Positions 26,619 through 34,846 are shown, counted from the stretch's first letter. The stretch: 64,000 nucleotides of DNA from Williamsia sp. (GCF_016462415.1 NZ_JAEMTF010000008.1:1-64000), one strand, 5' to 3'. The notes: generated by a model from the sequence alone, not told the origin. Translations and numbers: made by a program.

Positions 26619-26632
26619 GGGACGTTACGCCC
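26619..26632 (+). promoter_or_regulatory. DosR-like box upstream of the DUF5313 fusion gene (2 of 2)
   Basis: GGGACGTTACGCCC, a full match to GGGAC-N4-NGCCC, 64 bases before the GTG at 26696. With the neighbouring box it makes a back-to-back pair 22 bases apart, two turns of the helix. Confidence 0.65.
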
Positions 26633-26695
26633 TGTCGCACAGCTGGAATCGCAGGCAGGATCACACAGCGACGCACCGCGACGAGAGGATCTGAC

Positions 26696-27844
26696 GTGGC
26701 GACACAGATTGGGCTTCAGCTCAAAGATTTGGCATTTCACACTCTGCCCGGCGGCGATCAGTCGTATGCGGATCGAGGCCCTCGCGGGAACAACGGACGG
26801 TCGGCGATCGAGAAGTGGACGGTCTTGCTCTACGTGCTTGCGAGTTCTGGTGCTGTGTTGGCGATCGCCGGCGGTGTCGCGCTGATATTCGGTGCCGCAA
26901 ATCTCAGACAAGCGGCGGGGGACACACTGAGCGGCGCCGGTCCCGCAGTGGTGGGCGGTGCCCTGATCGCGGTTCTCGGCATACCGATGGTGTCGGCATC
27001 CTCGGCGCTCTATCGCACGACGCGGAATGCGGGTCGAGTGGCCGCCGGTGCCGGACTGGTCCTGTTGGCCTTGATCGCAATCGATGCCGTTGTTGTCGGT
27101 CAGTTCACCTGGATCTACGTGCCCCTCGGCGCTGTCGGGCTGGCGATGTTCGGGGGCGGCACTCACCTCAGACGACTTGTCCACCTGGACCGTTCTGGTC
27201 CGGCGGCGACGACAACAGACGTGCCCGTGGCACCCCCCGTGGTCGTACTCGACAACCCAACCGAGGGGGAACGTGATCGCTGGGCAAACGACGGTGGTCG
27301 TCTGACGGATGACCCCCGCTGGGCGACTGACAGGGATGACACGAAACGGGCCCGTAGGGGTCTCGCCCGTTCTGCGTCCGAATCCGGGCCGGGTACTCGA
27401 ATCCGCGCGCGCTGCATCGACGATTCGAGTATCGGGACATCCACGTCAGCGATGAACGGACCTTACGGCGGATCGCGGCCAAACCCATTGCAGTACATGG
27501 CCTATTGCTACGGTTACACGTTACCGGCCGCCATGAGGGCATGGGTCAGCGCCGATCTTACGGGCAAGGGTGCGGCGCGCCGGACGGTCGTACGCTTCAG
27601 TGTTCCGGCGATCTTGCTGGTTGCGCCGTTCCTACTCATACCAACAACGCCTTACGCGCACGCAAGCATGACGCTGCCGATTCTCATCCCGTTCGTCTAC
27701 TTCTCCATTGCGCTGAACAAGGTGTGGCGGCGACATCGGTTGGGAATGCACGGGATCGACTCGGGAGTGATCGACGAGCGCACCCGAGAACGCGACGCCG
27801 GTGAGCGACGCGCGTACGTCGAGAGGTACGGCCCGCGTCCGTGA
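26696..27844 (+). CDS. membrane protein with C-terminal DUF5313 domain (apparent fusion)
   Basis: An uninterrupted 382-residue frame. Residues 35-165 hold about four hydrophobic helices of no family I know; 165-252 are a polar linker; from residue 253 (MNGPYGGSRPNPLQYMAYCYGY) the sequence fits DUF5313, a two-helix mycobacterial/Gordonia family that normally stands alone at about 130 residues. Start is GTG 26696 with GAGAGGA six bases upstream. DUF5313 has its own in-frame ATG at 27452, and a 7-bp stem (27345-27371) falls in the linker, so two former genes may be joined by a lost stop. Two DosR-like boxes lie upstream. Confidence 0.65.
   Translation: MATQIGLQLKDLAFHTLPGGDQSYADRGPRGNNGRSAIEKWTVLLYVLASSGAVLAIAGGVALIFGAANLRQAAGDTLSGAGPAVVGGALIAVLGIPMVSASSALYRTTRNAGRVAAGAGLVLLALIAIDAVVVGQFTWIYVPLGAVGLAMFGGGTHLRRLVHLDRSGPAATTTDVPVAPPVVVLDNPTEGERDRWANDGGRLTDDPRWATDRDDTKRARRGLARSASESGPGTRIRARCIDDSSIGTSTSAMNGPYGGSRPNPLQYMAYCYGYTLPAAMRAWVSADLTGKGAARRTVVRFSVPAILLVAPFLLIPTTPYAHASMTLPILIPFVYFSIALNKVWRRHRLGMHGIDSGVIDERTRERDAGERRAYVERYGPRP
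27345..27371 (+). repeat. stem-loop inside the linker of the DUF5313 fusion frame
   Basis: AACGGGC (27345-27351) pairs perfectly with GCCCGTT (27365-27371) around a 13-base loop. It may be the relic of a terminator between two ancestral genes, now within an open frame. Confidence 0.35.
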
Positions 27845-27882
27845 GCGACTTGATGAGCGCGGGGAATGAGATGTTCGCAGCC

Positions 27883-27921
27883 CTGCGTCCGTGGCATCGA
27901 GGTCAACGCTGCGTCCGTGGC
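27883..27921 (+). repeat. 13-bp direct repeat in the gap before the ornithine enzyme gene
   Basis: CTGCGTCCGTGGC occurs at 27883-27895 and 27909-27921, 26 bases apart. The surrounding 281-base gap (27845-28125) holds no convincing gene; a minus-strand frame from 28131 has a partly protein-like start but runs into the opposite gene. No DosR-like box was found here. Confidence 0.4.
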
Positions 27922-28125
27922 TGTCGCAGCTGGTCGTGGGAGTCGAGCGGCGGCGTACGGTGAGGCTTGTCCGATGTACTCATCACCGCGCAGGGTCCTC
28001 CCGCGCACGTCGACGGGTGCCATGGCTGCGGTACAGAGGACGCCGTCCGCTGTGAAGACCGGCATATCCGGTGACATCCACAAATGTTGGCCCACAATCA
28101 GTTGAGTCCGACCGTAAGGGCACTC

Positions 28126-29286
28126 GTGCAACCGCTCACCCTCGGCGTTGCGTCACTCTCCAGTAAGCCGAGTGAACGCCGCCTCCCGATCCACCCCCGA
28201 CACCTCGGTCGTATCGCCCCAGATCTGCGGTCGCGCATCTATCTCGAGAAGGGGTACGGAGCTCCGTACGGTGTGACGGACGATGATCTGTCGACCTCGG
28301 TCGCCGGCCTGCGGTCGAGGGCCGACCTGATCTCCGAATGCGACGTGCTCCTCCTCCCCAAACCGCAGGTGTCCGACCTCGCGAGTATGCGCATCGGGCA
28401 GACTCTGTGGGGATGGCCGCATTGCGTTCAGGATGAGAAGCTCACGCAGACAGCCATCGACCGCCGGCTCACCCTGATCGCGTTCGAGGCCATGAATCAC
28501 TGGTCCAGCAGTGGTTCGTTCAAACTGCATGTCTTCCACAAGAACAACGAAATTGCCGGATATTGCTCCGTACTGCACGCCCTTCAACTGGCCGGGGTGA
28601 CTGGTGACTACGGTCGACGGCTCCGCGCAGCCGTCATCGGATTCGGCAGCACCGCCCGTGGCGCGGTGACGGTGCTCAACGCCCACGGCGTCCACGACGT
28701 TGACGTTCTGACCCAGCGTGGCACATCTGCTGTCAGCTCGCCCATTCACTCGGCGCGAATCGTCAACTTCGATGTGGACGAGGACGATCCGCACGAGAAC
28801 CGGGCCCTGACCGACGCCGGCCGAGTTCCTCTTCCCGGGTTCCTCGCCGACCACGACATCATCGTCAACTGCGTTCTCCAGGACACTGCATCACCTCTCA
28901 CCTTCCTCTCCAACCATGACCTGCAGGCCGTCGCGCCCGGAACACTCATCGTGGACGTCTCCTGCGACGTGGGAATGGGTTTCGAGTGGGCCCGGCCGAC
29001 GTCGTTCGATGCGCCGAGGTTCCTCGTCGGCGACAACGTCCAGTACTACGCCGTCGATCACAGCCCGTCGTACCTATGGGACTCGGCGACGTGGGAGATC
29101 AGCGAAGCTCTGCTGCCCTACCTGCGCACAGCCATGGACGGCCCGTCGGCGTGGGACGCCTCGCCCACCATGGGGCGAGCGATCGAGATTCGGAACGGCA
29201 CGATCATCAACCCCGCGATCCTCGCCTTTCAGCACCGCGAGTCGGACTACCCTCACCGGGCGGTGGCGCGAGCGCTACCGGCGTGA
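28126..29286 (+). CDS. N5-(carboxyethyl)ornithine synthase-like dehydrogenase
   Basis: A 386-residue protein of the alanine dehydrogenase/saccharopine dehydrogenase fold. The opening LTLGVASLSSKPSERRLPIHPRHL, GWPHCVQDEKLTQ, FEAMNHW and the nucleotide motif GFGSTARGAVTVL match N5-(carboxyethyl)ornithine synthases, which join pyruvate to the side-chain amine of ornithine using NADPH. I start at GTG 28126, five bases after TAAGGG, since family proteins begin just there; an upstream ATG (28084) adds 14 unmatched residues. Near arcABC such an enzyme could trap ornithine or dispose of reductant. It has no visible DosR-like box. The assignment is by motif recall and the exact substrate is unsure. 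Confidence 0.72.
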   Translation: MQPLTLGVASLSSKPSERRLPIHPRHLGRIAPDLRSRIYLEKGYGAPYGVTDDDLSTSVAGLRSRADLISECDVLLLPKPQVSDLASMRIGQTLWGWPHCVQDEKLTQTAIDRRLTLIAFEAMNHWSSSGSFKLHVFHKNNEIAGYCSVLHALQLAGVTGDYGRRLRAAVIGFGSTARGAVTVLNAHGVHDVDVLTQRGTSAVSSPIHSARIVNFDVDEDDPHENRALTDAGRVPLPGFLADHDIIVNCVLQDTASPLTFLSNHDLQAVAPGTLIVDVSCDVGMGFEWARPTSFDAPRFLVGDNVQYYAVDHSPSYLWDSATWEISEALLPYLRTAMDGPSAWDASPTMGRAIEIRNGTIINPAILAFQHRESDYPHRAVARALPA

Positions 29287-29365
29287 GCCCAGGGACTGAC
29301 CGGTGAGCGCTGAGAAGGTCTGGCAATCGTGACCGGGACCGAGAAGACCTGTCTGATATTTACAT

Positions 29366-30145
29366 TCACCCTGAAGTTGACGTCAGATTCTCGGCGTCGA
29401 TGAGTTGGCGAGCCAGGACGTGAACCGGTGTGTTCTCGTTCTGGGAGAGCACCCGGAGCAAATTCCACGCCTGCAGGGCGTCGACCCGGAATCGCTCCAT
29501 GATCATTCCTTTGGCCTGGCCGATGACGTCGCGGCTGGCGAGAGCGCTGGTGAACTGGATGTCGCGTCGTGCGAAGTGCAGCGCGACGGCAGTGTGGGTG
29601 GCGATGGCGACTCCGATGTCTTCTGCCTCCGGGGTGAATGCGTGGGGCCTGCCGCTGTACACGGTGAGCGCACCCATCGCCACACCGGTGCGGTAGAGCC
29701 TGAAGCTCAGGCTGGAGCGCACAGACGTGTGCGTGACCGCCTGAACGATATAGGCGGGCCAACGCTTCTCGGTCGCGTAATCCTCAACCCTGATGGGATG
29801 CGAATACCACTCTGCGACCGCCTGCAGGATCGGGCCCTCGTCCGCAGCAATCTGCAGGCTGTCGAGCAATTTCGGGATCTCGGACGTCGCGGCCGCGGTG
29901 CGAGGTCCCGTTCCGCCCACGAGGACGATCCCGCTCGATTCGGCGCCGATGATCTGTTCCAGTGCTCCGGCGGCCGCCCTTTGTAAGAGCTCGGCCTCGG
30001 ATGTGATCCGCTGATCGGCGAGTCGGCGGGCCAACGCCGCCACACCCGAGTGGGTCGACCTGGCCAAGGGAGCCAATGTATTTCCCGCCCGCGAGTCGTC
30101 GTAGGCCAGTTGACCAATCGGTTGAGCGCGACGACCAACGAACAC
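29366..30145 (-). CDS. GAF-ANTAR regulator 1
   Basis: A 259-residue protein with a GAF domain (about residues 45-190) and a C-terminal ANTAR domain (about 195-250: SALASRDVIGQAKGMIMERFRVDALQAWNLLRVLSQNEN) that binds RNA hairpins and prevents transcription termination. The ANTAR core residues (DVIGQAKGMIM, ALQAWNLL) are intact. Start is GTG 30145, without a clear ribosome binding site; a GTG at 30043 would still keep the GAF domain. It is one of three ANTAR proteins in a row on this strand. GAF ligand and RNA targets cannot be told from sequence. Confidence 0.8.
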   Translation of the reverse strand: MFVGRRAQPIGQLAYDDSRAGNTLAPLARSTHSGVAALARRLADQRITSEAELLQRAAAGALEQIIGAESSGIVLVGGTGPRTAAATSEIPKLLDSLQIAADEGPILQAVAEWYSHPIRVEDYATEKRWPAYIVQAVTHTSVRSSLSFRLYRTGVAMGALTVYSGRPHAFTPEAEDIGVAIATHTAVALHFARRDIQFTSALASRDVIGQAKGMIMERFRVDALQAWNLLRVLSQNENTPVHVLARQLIDAENLTSTSG

Positions 30146-30285
30146 GACATGCCTCGGCGACCGAGGCCCTCGACCGGTTCATGGTCCGAGCCTCTACCGT
30201 GCAGACGGTACACCGCCGGCGCGCCGTTGCGGGCGCTGTGGAAAAGGTCTGCGCTGTTGTCGCGAACGGCCGCCATACGGCTTGT

Positions 30286-30885
30286 TCAGCGAACGATGTC
30301 TGGCGGATCGGGTGGGATCGCCAAGGCTGTGAGGACGATCCGAGCGGCGCCCTGTCGGTCGGTGGCGTTGGCAGAGACGATCTCGTCGAGATGTAGGTGC
30401 GCCTCGCGAGAAGTCAGCCCACGTCCGATGAGGACGCCGATTGCCTGGTTGATCTCGGATGCGGCGCCGAGTTGTGTGGCCACATCGGCCGCGGCCGCGA
30501 CGGTCAGGTGCTGGTCGAGCGTCAGTGCACTCAAGGGCTGCCCCGTGAGCCAGGCGATGTCGGCTGCCAGATCGACAAATGTGCCCGGCGAACCGCCGTA
30601 TAGGATGATGTCCACCGGTGAATGTCTGTCAACGCCGCCGTCGGCGCGGAACGTGAAGTGCAGTGATGAGCGGATGTCATCGGGTCGTGAACTGGTGGTC
30701 AAAACAGTGATGGTGAACGGTGTGTCAGGCTGGGACACAACGATACTGAGGCCCCTGTAGCTCGGTATCGCGGCCACGGCGTCTGCCGTCAACTGGTCCA
30801 GGCCGGCCGCGATGTCGGCGCCGGGCTGATCGAGCGCCTGGGTGAGTGCGGCCAATGCGGTCGCCAGCGTTTCGTTGATGGTCAT
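30286..30885 (-). CDS. ANTAR-domain regulator 2 with a non-standard N-terminal domain
   Basis: A 199-residue protein. The last 60 residues are an ANTAR domain (ATQLGAASEINQAIGVLIGRGLTSREAHLHLDEIV). The first 130 do not show clear GAF motifs; they contain YRGLSIVVSQPDTPFTITVL and IILYGGSPGTFVDLAADIAWL, perhaps a shortened or diverged sensor domain. ATG 30885 has GGAG ten bases upstream. It sits between two GAF-ANTAR genes with gaps of 140 and 178 bases, so each may have its own promoter. Confidence 0.75.
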   Translation of the reverse strand: MTINETLATALAALTQALDQPGADIAAGLDQLTADAVAAIPSYRGLSIVVSQPDTPFTITVLTTSSRPDDIRSSLHFTFRADGGVDRHSPVDIILYGGSPGTFVDLAADIAWLTGQPLSALTLDQHLTVAAAADVATQLGAASEINQAIGVLIGRGLTSREAHLHLDEIVSANATDRQGAARIVLTALAIPPDPPDIVR

Positions 30886-31063
30886 GAAATGCGTGCTCCG
30901 TTGCCGCTCCTGAGCGCCGATCGAGCCTGCGATGGGCCGCCCAGGGCGAGTCGCCGTGCACGGTGGAGGTCTGGGGATCAGGTCAGGTGCCGTCTCCCGA
31001 TGTGTGCTTCCCCGTCGACCGTACGCGGAAGACCGCGCGGATTACCGTCGCCTGGACATTGGC

Positions 31064-31867
31064 TCAGTGCGGGGTCTGACGGGCGATCGCGCGTCTGACC
31101 GCTTCATCAACGATGCGTTGCGCAACGTCGGCCAATTTGCGATGTTCGGTCCGACTGATGGTCCGTAGGTGGTCGAAAGCTTCCTCGGCGCTGAGGCCGG
31201 TTCGTCCACGCAGTAGCCCGATGGCCTGGTCGATGGTCGGCCGCGACGCCAACGCCGTCTGCAGCTGCTCCGTCAATGCCATTGCCTGAGCCAGGATCTG
31301 AGCGTTGTGCACGGCGACGGCAGCCGGCTTCGCGAACAACTCCCCGAGCTGCGCGGCCTGCTCGTCGAAAGCGTCCTTCTGACGGGCGTAGACATTGATG
31401 GCACCGACCACCTTGCCCGGCAGCAGTAGGGGTAGGGACAGGGCGCTGTGAACTCCGAGCCGACCCACCCGCGGGCCGAACCGGGGCCACATCTTTTCCC
31501 CGCCAAGTGAGCCGGATCGGACGGTTCGTCGTTCCAGTGCCGCAGTGATGCAGGGGCCTTCCTGCAACGTGACGTACTGGATGTGATCGATTTCTTCGAC
31601 GAATGGTGAACTCGCTGCAAGGGTCTCGACCATGTTGTCGGATCGATTGACTCGGAGCAGAGTGACGCCGGCACCATCGGCGCCGGGTATCGCTTGAACG
31701 GCGAAGGCGGCGACTTCCGCAAGAAGGCCGGGCAGGTCGTGGCTGTCGGCGACAAGGCCCGCAAGGTCGCTGATCGCTGCGTTCAGATCCGACACGGCCA
31801 TGTCGGGCTGCTGTGAAGGCGGTTCCTCCGGATGCTCGTTGTCACTGCCGTCGGTCAAGTCGGTCAT
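31064..31867 (-). CDS. GAF-ANTAR regulator 3
   Basis: A 267-residue protein: about 30 polar residues, a GAF domain (about 45-195, with YVTLQEGPCITAALERRTVRSGSL and LSLPLLLPGKVVGAINVYA) and an ANTAR domain (about 205-260, RPTIDQAIGLLRGRTGLSAEEAFDHLRTISR). This GAF subtype is common in mycobacterial and Gordonia ANTAR regulators. It would act as an RNA-binding antiterminator controlled by a small ligand or by phosphorylation; neither is visible here. To its left (upstream on its strand) is the gene-poor stretch. Confidence 0.85.
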   Translation of the reverse strand: MTDLTDGSDNEHPEEPPSQQPDMAVSDLNAAISDLAGLVADSHDLPGLLAEVAAFAVQAIPGADGAGVTLLRVNRSDNMVETLAASSPFVEEIDHIQYVTLQEGPCITAALERRTVRSGSLGGEKMWPRFGPRVGRLGVHSALSLPLLLPGKVVGAINVYARQKDAFDEQAAQLGELFAKPAAVAVHNAQILAQAMALTEQLQTALASRPTIDQAIGLLRGRTGLSAEEAFDHLRTISRTEHRKLADVAQRIVDEAVRRAIARQTPH

Positions 31868-33469
31868 CCCACGTCACCCTGCTGCTCGACTCGAACCGCT
31901 CCGACTCCGTGGCGTCTGTGACGGAGTCGCCAACAATGCATGCGGCGGTCACAACGGAGTGGACTGTGCCGCCAACGGTACCGCCACCTGTGGTTTTGTC
32001 GGTGACAACCGGTCAGACTCGCCCATCCATCCCATCGTGAACGGGAACCGCACGGTCAGGGTACGGTGTCGGTGCTGGGCACGTCAGCCGGCTCGGGACC
32101 GCTGTCACCGCTGTTTGAGATGGTCGTGACGCGTAGGAACGTCCGCCGCCCGAACCATTCCGCGCTGTATTCTTCCTCGCCGTCGGCGAGATGTGATGGC
32201 ACGTTACTTGCGACCGAACTCAGTGCACGACCACATCGGAATCTCTACTCGCAGATCGCTGTGGGCGACGGTGTATGAGCTCGCAGGCAGGCGATCGCGC
32301 CAAGGAGGTCGGCGATGTCGCCACCGCGTTTACTCAAGGTCGTCATCGGAATCAACCACTTCGAGATCCAGTTGAGTCGCAGGGAAACCGATCCCGCCAG
32401 GTTGCCCATGGTCCCACCCCGGCAATCAGCGGGCCCGATGTCCGTGATCACTCCGCCGGATCGAACGTTTCGGTCCGCCGCGAGCGGTCAGATGGGATTG
32501 ACGCTCCGCGTCGTTTCGGCCGCAGGGCTGCTGGCCGCCCGTCTGCTCGAGCAGGCTTCGCACGTCGCGCTGCGCACCGGGCAACCGGCCCATGGCCATG
32601 GTGCCGGCGTGGACAGCAATCGCTCGGGTGTCGCCGATGAGACGTCATCGGTTGTGCGATCAATTCACTCGCACCACCGATCTCACGCCGGCACAACGGT
32701 TGACCGGATGCCGGGAAGTGGCGGCCCTGGGAGGTGAGAGGCACATCGTGATCGCAGGCTGTGAACTCCTGAACGCCTCGGTATGGAGCGGTGCTTGCGC
32801 GTCACCACGGCGGCCTAAGGAGTAGTTGCCACCGAAGCGCTGCAATTGTTGCTGAGTCATGGTCTCCAGTGGGACGGCGGATTGCCAATTAAATTGCCCA
32901 AGAGGCGGATTCGACATTTTCAACGCTAAGCGTGTACCGTCAGGTCTAGATCGGAACCGATGCCGCGGCGCTGGATTTGATTAGGCATTCGGGTTCACAC
33001 CCAACAGGTCGAATGCCACCCAAACTTTGTTCGACGCAGTTCCCACGCCCGAAACGGGGTGGTCGTGTCGACGCGTCAGGCCGCGCGGCCAGCGTGGAAG
33101 CGTCCCGCGACCCCGTCGTGGCGTCTGCAGTCTCCCGTCCGATAGCTGCGCGCGTATGAGTGGTGCGCTCGCGTGTAACTGCACTTGCCCGGTTTCATCA
33201 AGCTGGACCAGATGCGTGCGGCGCGCTCGCAGGTACCATCACGATGACGAGTTGCCACGAGTCTGAGATGTGTGGGCAGGTCGTGAGATGGGTTCGAGGG
33301 GCCCTCGCGCGAATCGCCCTCCGACACCGCCTCGCAACTGCAGACGGCTTGTCACCGCCTACTGCTCGGCGGCTTCCGGCGATGTGCAGATCGCACCGCG
33401 CGTAAAGGTCTTTGACGCTGCGGTTGTGAGGAGTCGACTGAGTGGGCGGGATGAAGCCGAATCTCGTCG
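31868..33469. other. gene-poor stretch without a convincing gene
   Basis: About 1.6 kb in which all frames are short and broken. The only gene-like start is on the minus strand at 32857, where ATGACTCAGCAACAATTGCA follows TGGAGACC, but the protein (MTQQQLQRFGGNYSLGRR...) loses any family look after about 20 residues and stops at 32660. Base composition is uneven, with AT-rich patches near 32880-32940. I see no RNA gene, repeat array or transposase. It looks like decayed DNA between the accessory genes and the tRNA. Confidence 0.6.
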
Positions 33470-33765
33470 TCACGGTCGGCGACCCGAGCGGTGCATCGCG
33501 TGGCCGCCGACCGGAAAGCAGTGCGGCAACCGACGTCGGATTGTCTTCACGACGAATGCAGACGCACGACGGCGGCGGTACCCGCCGTTGCACCAGACGA
33601 TGTGGCCGTCGGCGCGGGCCGCCACCCCACCGCGTGTGCTCACCTCGTAGAGATCGACCGCGGTCGCCGGCGACGTCGCGCGTCCCGGATCGACGATGCG
33701 GGTGGCCAGTGTTGCCAGCGCGGCGCACTCGTTGTCAAGTACTTCTGCCCACTGCGGCGCGCCAT
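33470..33765 (-). pseudogene. frameshifted small gene of unknown family
   Basis: On the minus strand AAGAGG lies five bases before ATG 33765. About four codons later the sense frame shifts by one base, then reads a coherent protein (PQWAEVLDNECAALATLATR, DLYEVSTRGGVAARADGH, IVWCNGGYRRRRASAF) to a TGA at 33470. A single missing base near 33752 would restore about 98 codons. The composition looks like a real protein rather than a shadow, but I do not recognise the family. It could also be a sequencing error in a live gene. Confidence 0.4.
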
Positions 33766-33888
33766 GGTGACCTCTTAGGTGGACGCGAAGAATGCACTGC
33801 AGTCACCGGCGCGGAAGCTCACGCCGTCAACGGTGTTCAACACTCGGCCATGACGACCAACCGCCTAACGAGCGTCAAAATCGCCCCG

Positions 33889-33907
33889 AAACCCGGCCGG
33901 GTTTTTT
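33889..33907 (+). terminator. palindrome with T-run
   Basis: AAACCCGGCCGGGTTT (33889-33904) is a perfect palindrome followed by further Ts (TTT). It resembles a factor-independent terminator on the plus strand, though no live plus-strand gene is seen just upstream. Confidence 0.5.
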
Positions 33908-33962
33908 CTCCTGCGGACTGTGCGGACTCGCGGCGACTTGAGACGCCCCCGAAAACGAGGAA

Positions 33963-33991
33963 GCCCTGACCGGGTCTCCCCTGGTCAGGGC
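33963..33991 (-). terminator. terminator of the tRNA-Pro gene
   Basis: GCCCTGACC and GGTCAGGGC pair perfectly over nine bases around an 11-base loop. On the minus strand it lies 25 bases after the tRNA 3' end and is followed by TTCCTCGTTTTC, a T-rich stretch. Confidence 0.7.
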
Positions 33992-34015
33992 CTCTTCTGT
34001 GTCTCAACCAACACG

Positions 34016-34089
34016 TCGGGGTGGCGGGATTCGAACCCACGACCTCTTCGTCCCGAACGAAGCACGCTACCAAGCTGCGCCACACCCCG
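34016..34089 (-). tRNA. tRNA-Pro (anticodon CGG)
   Basis: The minus strand folds as a full tRNA: acceptor stem CGGGGTG/CACCCCG with discriminator A, D arm GCGCAGCTTGGTAGCGTGC, anticodon stem CTTCG/CGAAG with loop TTCGGGA giving anticodon CGG (proline, codon CCG), and T arm GTGGGTTCGAATCCCGC. CCA is not encoded. Its 3' end faces the accessory left part of the window, the usual side for tRNA-targeted integration. Confidence 0.96.
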
Positions 34090-34158
34090 TGGCTTCCATC
34101 CGCATCGCACTCTCTCGCGGACAGCCTCGATCAGCCTACATCCACACCGCAATCGGTA

Positions 34159-34749
34159 TTAAATCGGCTGGTCAGAGCCGCTCGAGAGAAGCGTGACCAG
34201 GGGGCAGAACACCGTGGTGACGATGTCGTGGATGGCGTCAGCGGTGAGATCGCCGTTGACCAGGAACTCATAGCGCGCCATGTCGAACGGCAGGGAGCGG
34301 ACGCGTTCCGGTAGCGGCGCCGGCCCGATCTCGCCCCGAGCGCGCGCACGCTCGAGGATCGTGTCGCTGAGCGCGATGCCCTTGGTCTGCAGGATGCGAA
34401 GGGTTCCGGTACCCGGGGATGCGGCGGCGTCGGCGAGGACCCCCAGTGCGATGGACCGCCCCATGGACTCGAGTCGGTCGAGGACGAGCTGCAGGGTGGC
34501 CTCCACATCGCTTGCGAGAGAACCGGTGTCAGCCGCGTGGATCACGTCGTCGCTCGCGCTGGTCAGCGCAGCCACCACCATGTCGAGCCGGTTGGGCCAC
34601 CGCCGGTAGAGCACGGGCTTGCTGGTCTGCGCACGACGGGCGACGCCCTCGAAGGTGAGTCCGACGTATCCGTGGTCGACCAGCTCGCCGAACACGGCCC
34701 GATGGATGGCGTCGTCGAGTTCGGTGCCGCGTCGTCGTGTCGGTGTCAT
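34159..34749 (-). CDS. TetR-family regulator
   Basis: A 196-residue repressor. The N-terminal helix-turn-helix is LDDAIHRAVFGELVDHGYVGLTFEGVARRAQTSKPVLYRRWPNRLDMV (about residues 11-58), followed by a helical ligand domain. It is divergent from the membrane protein at 34847, and two near-identical 20-bp elements lie between them, so it most likely represses both itself and that gene. The ligand is unknown. Confidence 0.9.
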   Translation of the reverse strand: MTPTRRRGTELDDAIHRAVFGELVDHGYVGLTFEGVARRAQTSKPVLYRRWPNRLDMVVAALTSASDDVIHAADTGSLASDVEATLQLVLDRLESMGRSIALGVLADAAASPGTGTLRILQTKGIALSDTILERARARGEIGPAPLPERVRSLPFDMARYEFLVNGDLTADAIHDIVTTVFCPLVTLLSSGSDQPI

Positions 34750-34768
34750 GCCGTGTCCCCGCAGGTGA

Positions 34769-34788
34769 ATAAGAAACGTTGCGTATCT
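34769..34788. promoter_or_regulatory. probable TetR operator, copy 1
   Basis: ATAAGAAACGTTGCGTATCT, 17 of 20 bases equal to copy 2. It is an imperfect dyad (ends ATAAG/GTATCT) lying 20 bases before the tetR ATG, where it would block tetR transcription or initiation. Confidence 0.6.
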
Positions 34789-34813
34789 CGCAGAGGCAAT
34801 CTAACATTCGGCG

Positions 34814-34833
34814 ATAAGAAACTATCCGTATCT
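34814..34833. promoter_or_regulatory. probable TetR operator, copy 2
   Basis: ATAAGAAACTATCCGTATCT, 45 bases from copy 1 start to start, just ahead of the AAAGGAGG ribosome binding site (34835-34842) of the divergent membrane gene. Confidence 0.6.
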
Positions 34834-34846
34834 AAAAGGAGGCGTC

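Noticed and set aside
27360..27440. tRNA-like string near 27.4 kb
   Set aside because: A stretch resembling a T-arm (ACTCGAATCC) occurs, but no acceptor or anticodon stem can be formed around it.
27697..28131. Minus-strand frame starting MHECPYGRTQLIVGQ
   Set aside because: The first 60 residues look mildly protein-like, but the frame runs deep into the opposite DUF5313 gene and has no ribosome binding site or recognisable family.
1..34015. Integrase, transposase, prophage or CRISPR array in the accessory part
   Set aside because: No recombinase motif, no terminal inverted repeats and no regularly spaced repeats were seen; a direct copy of the tRNA-Pro 3' end was not found within the window.
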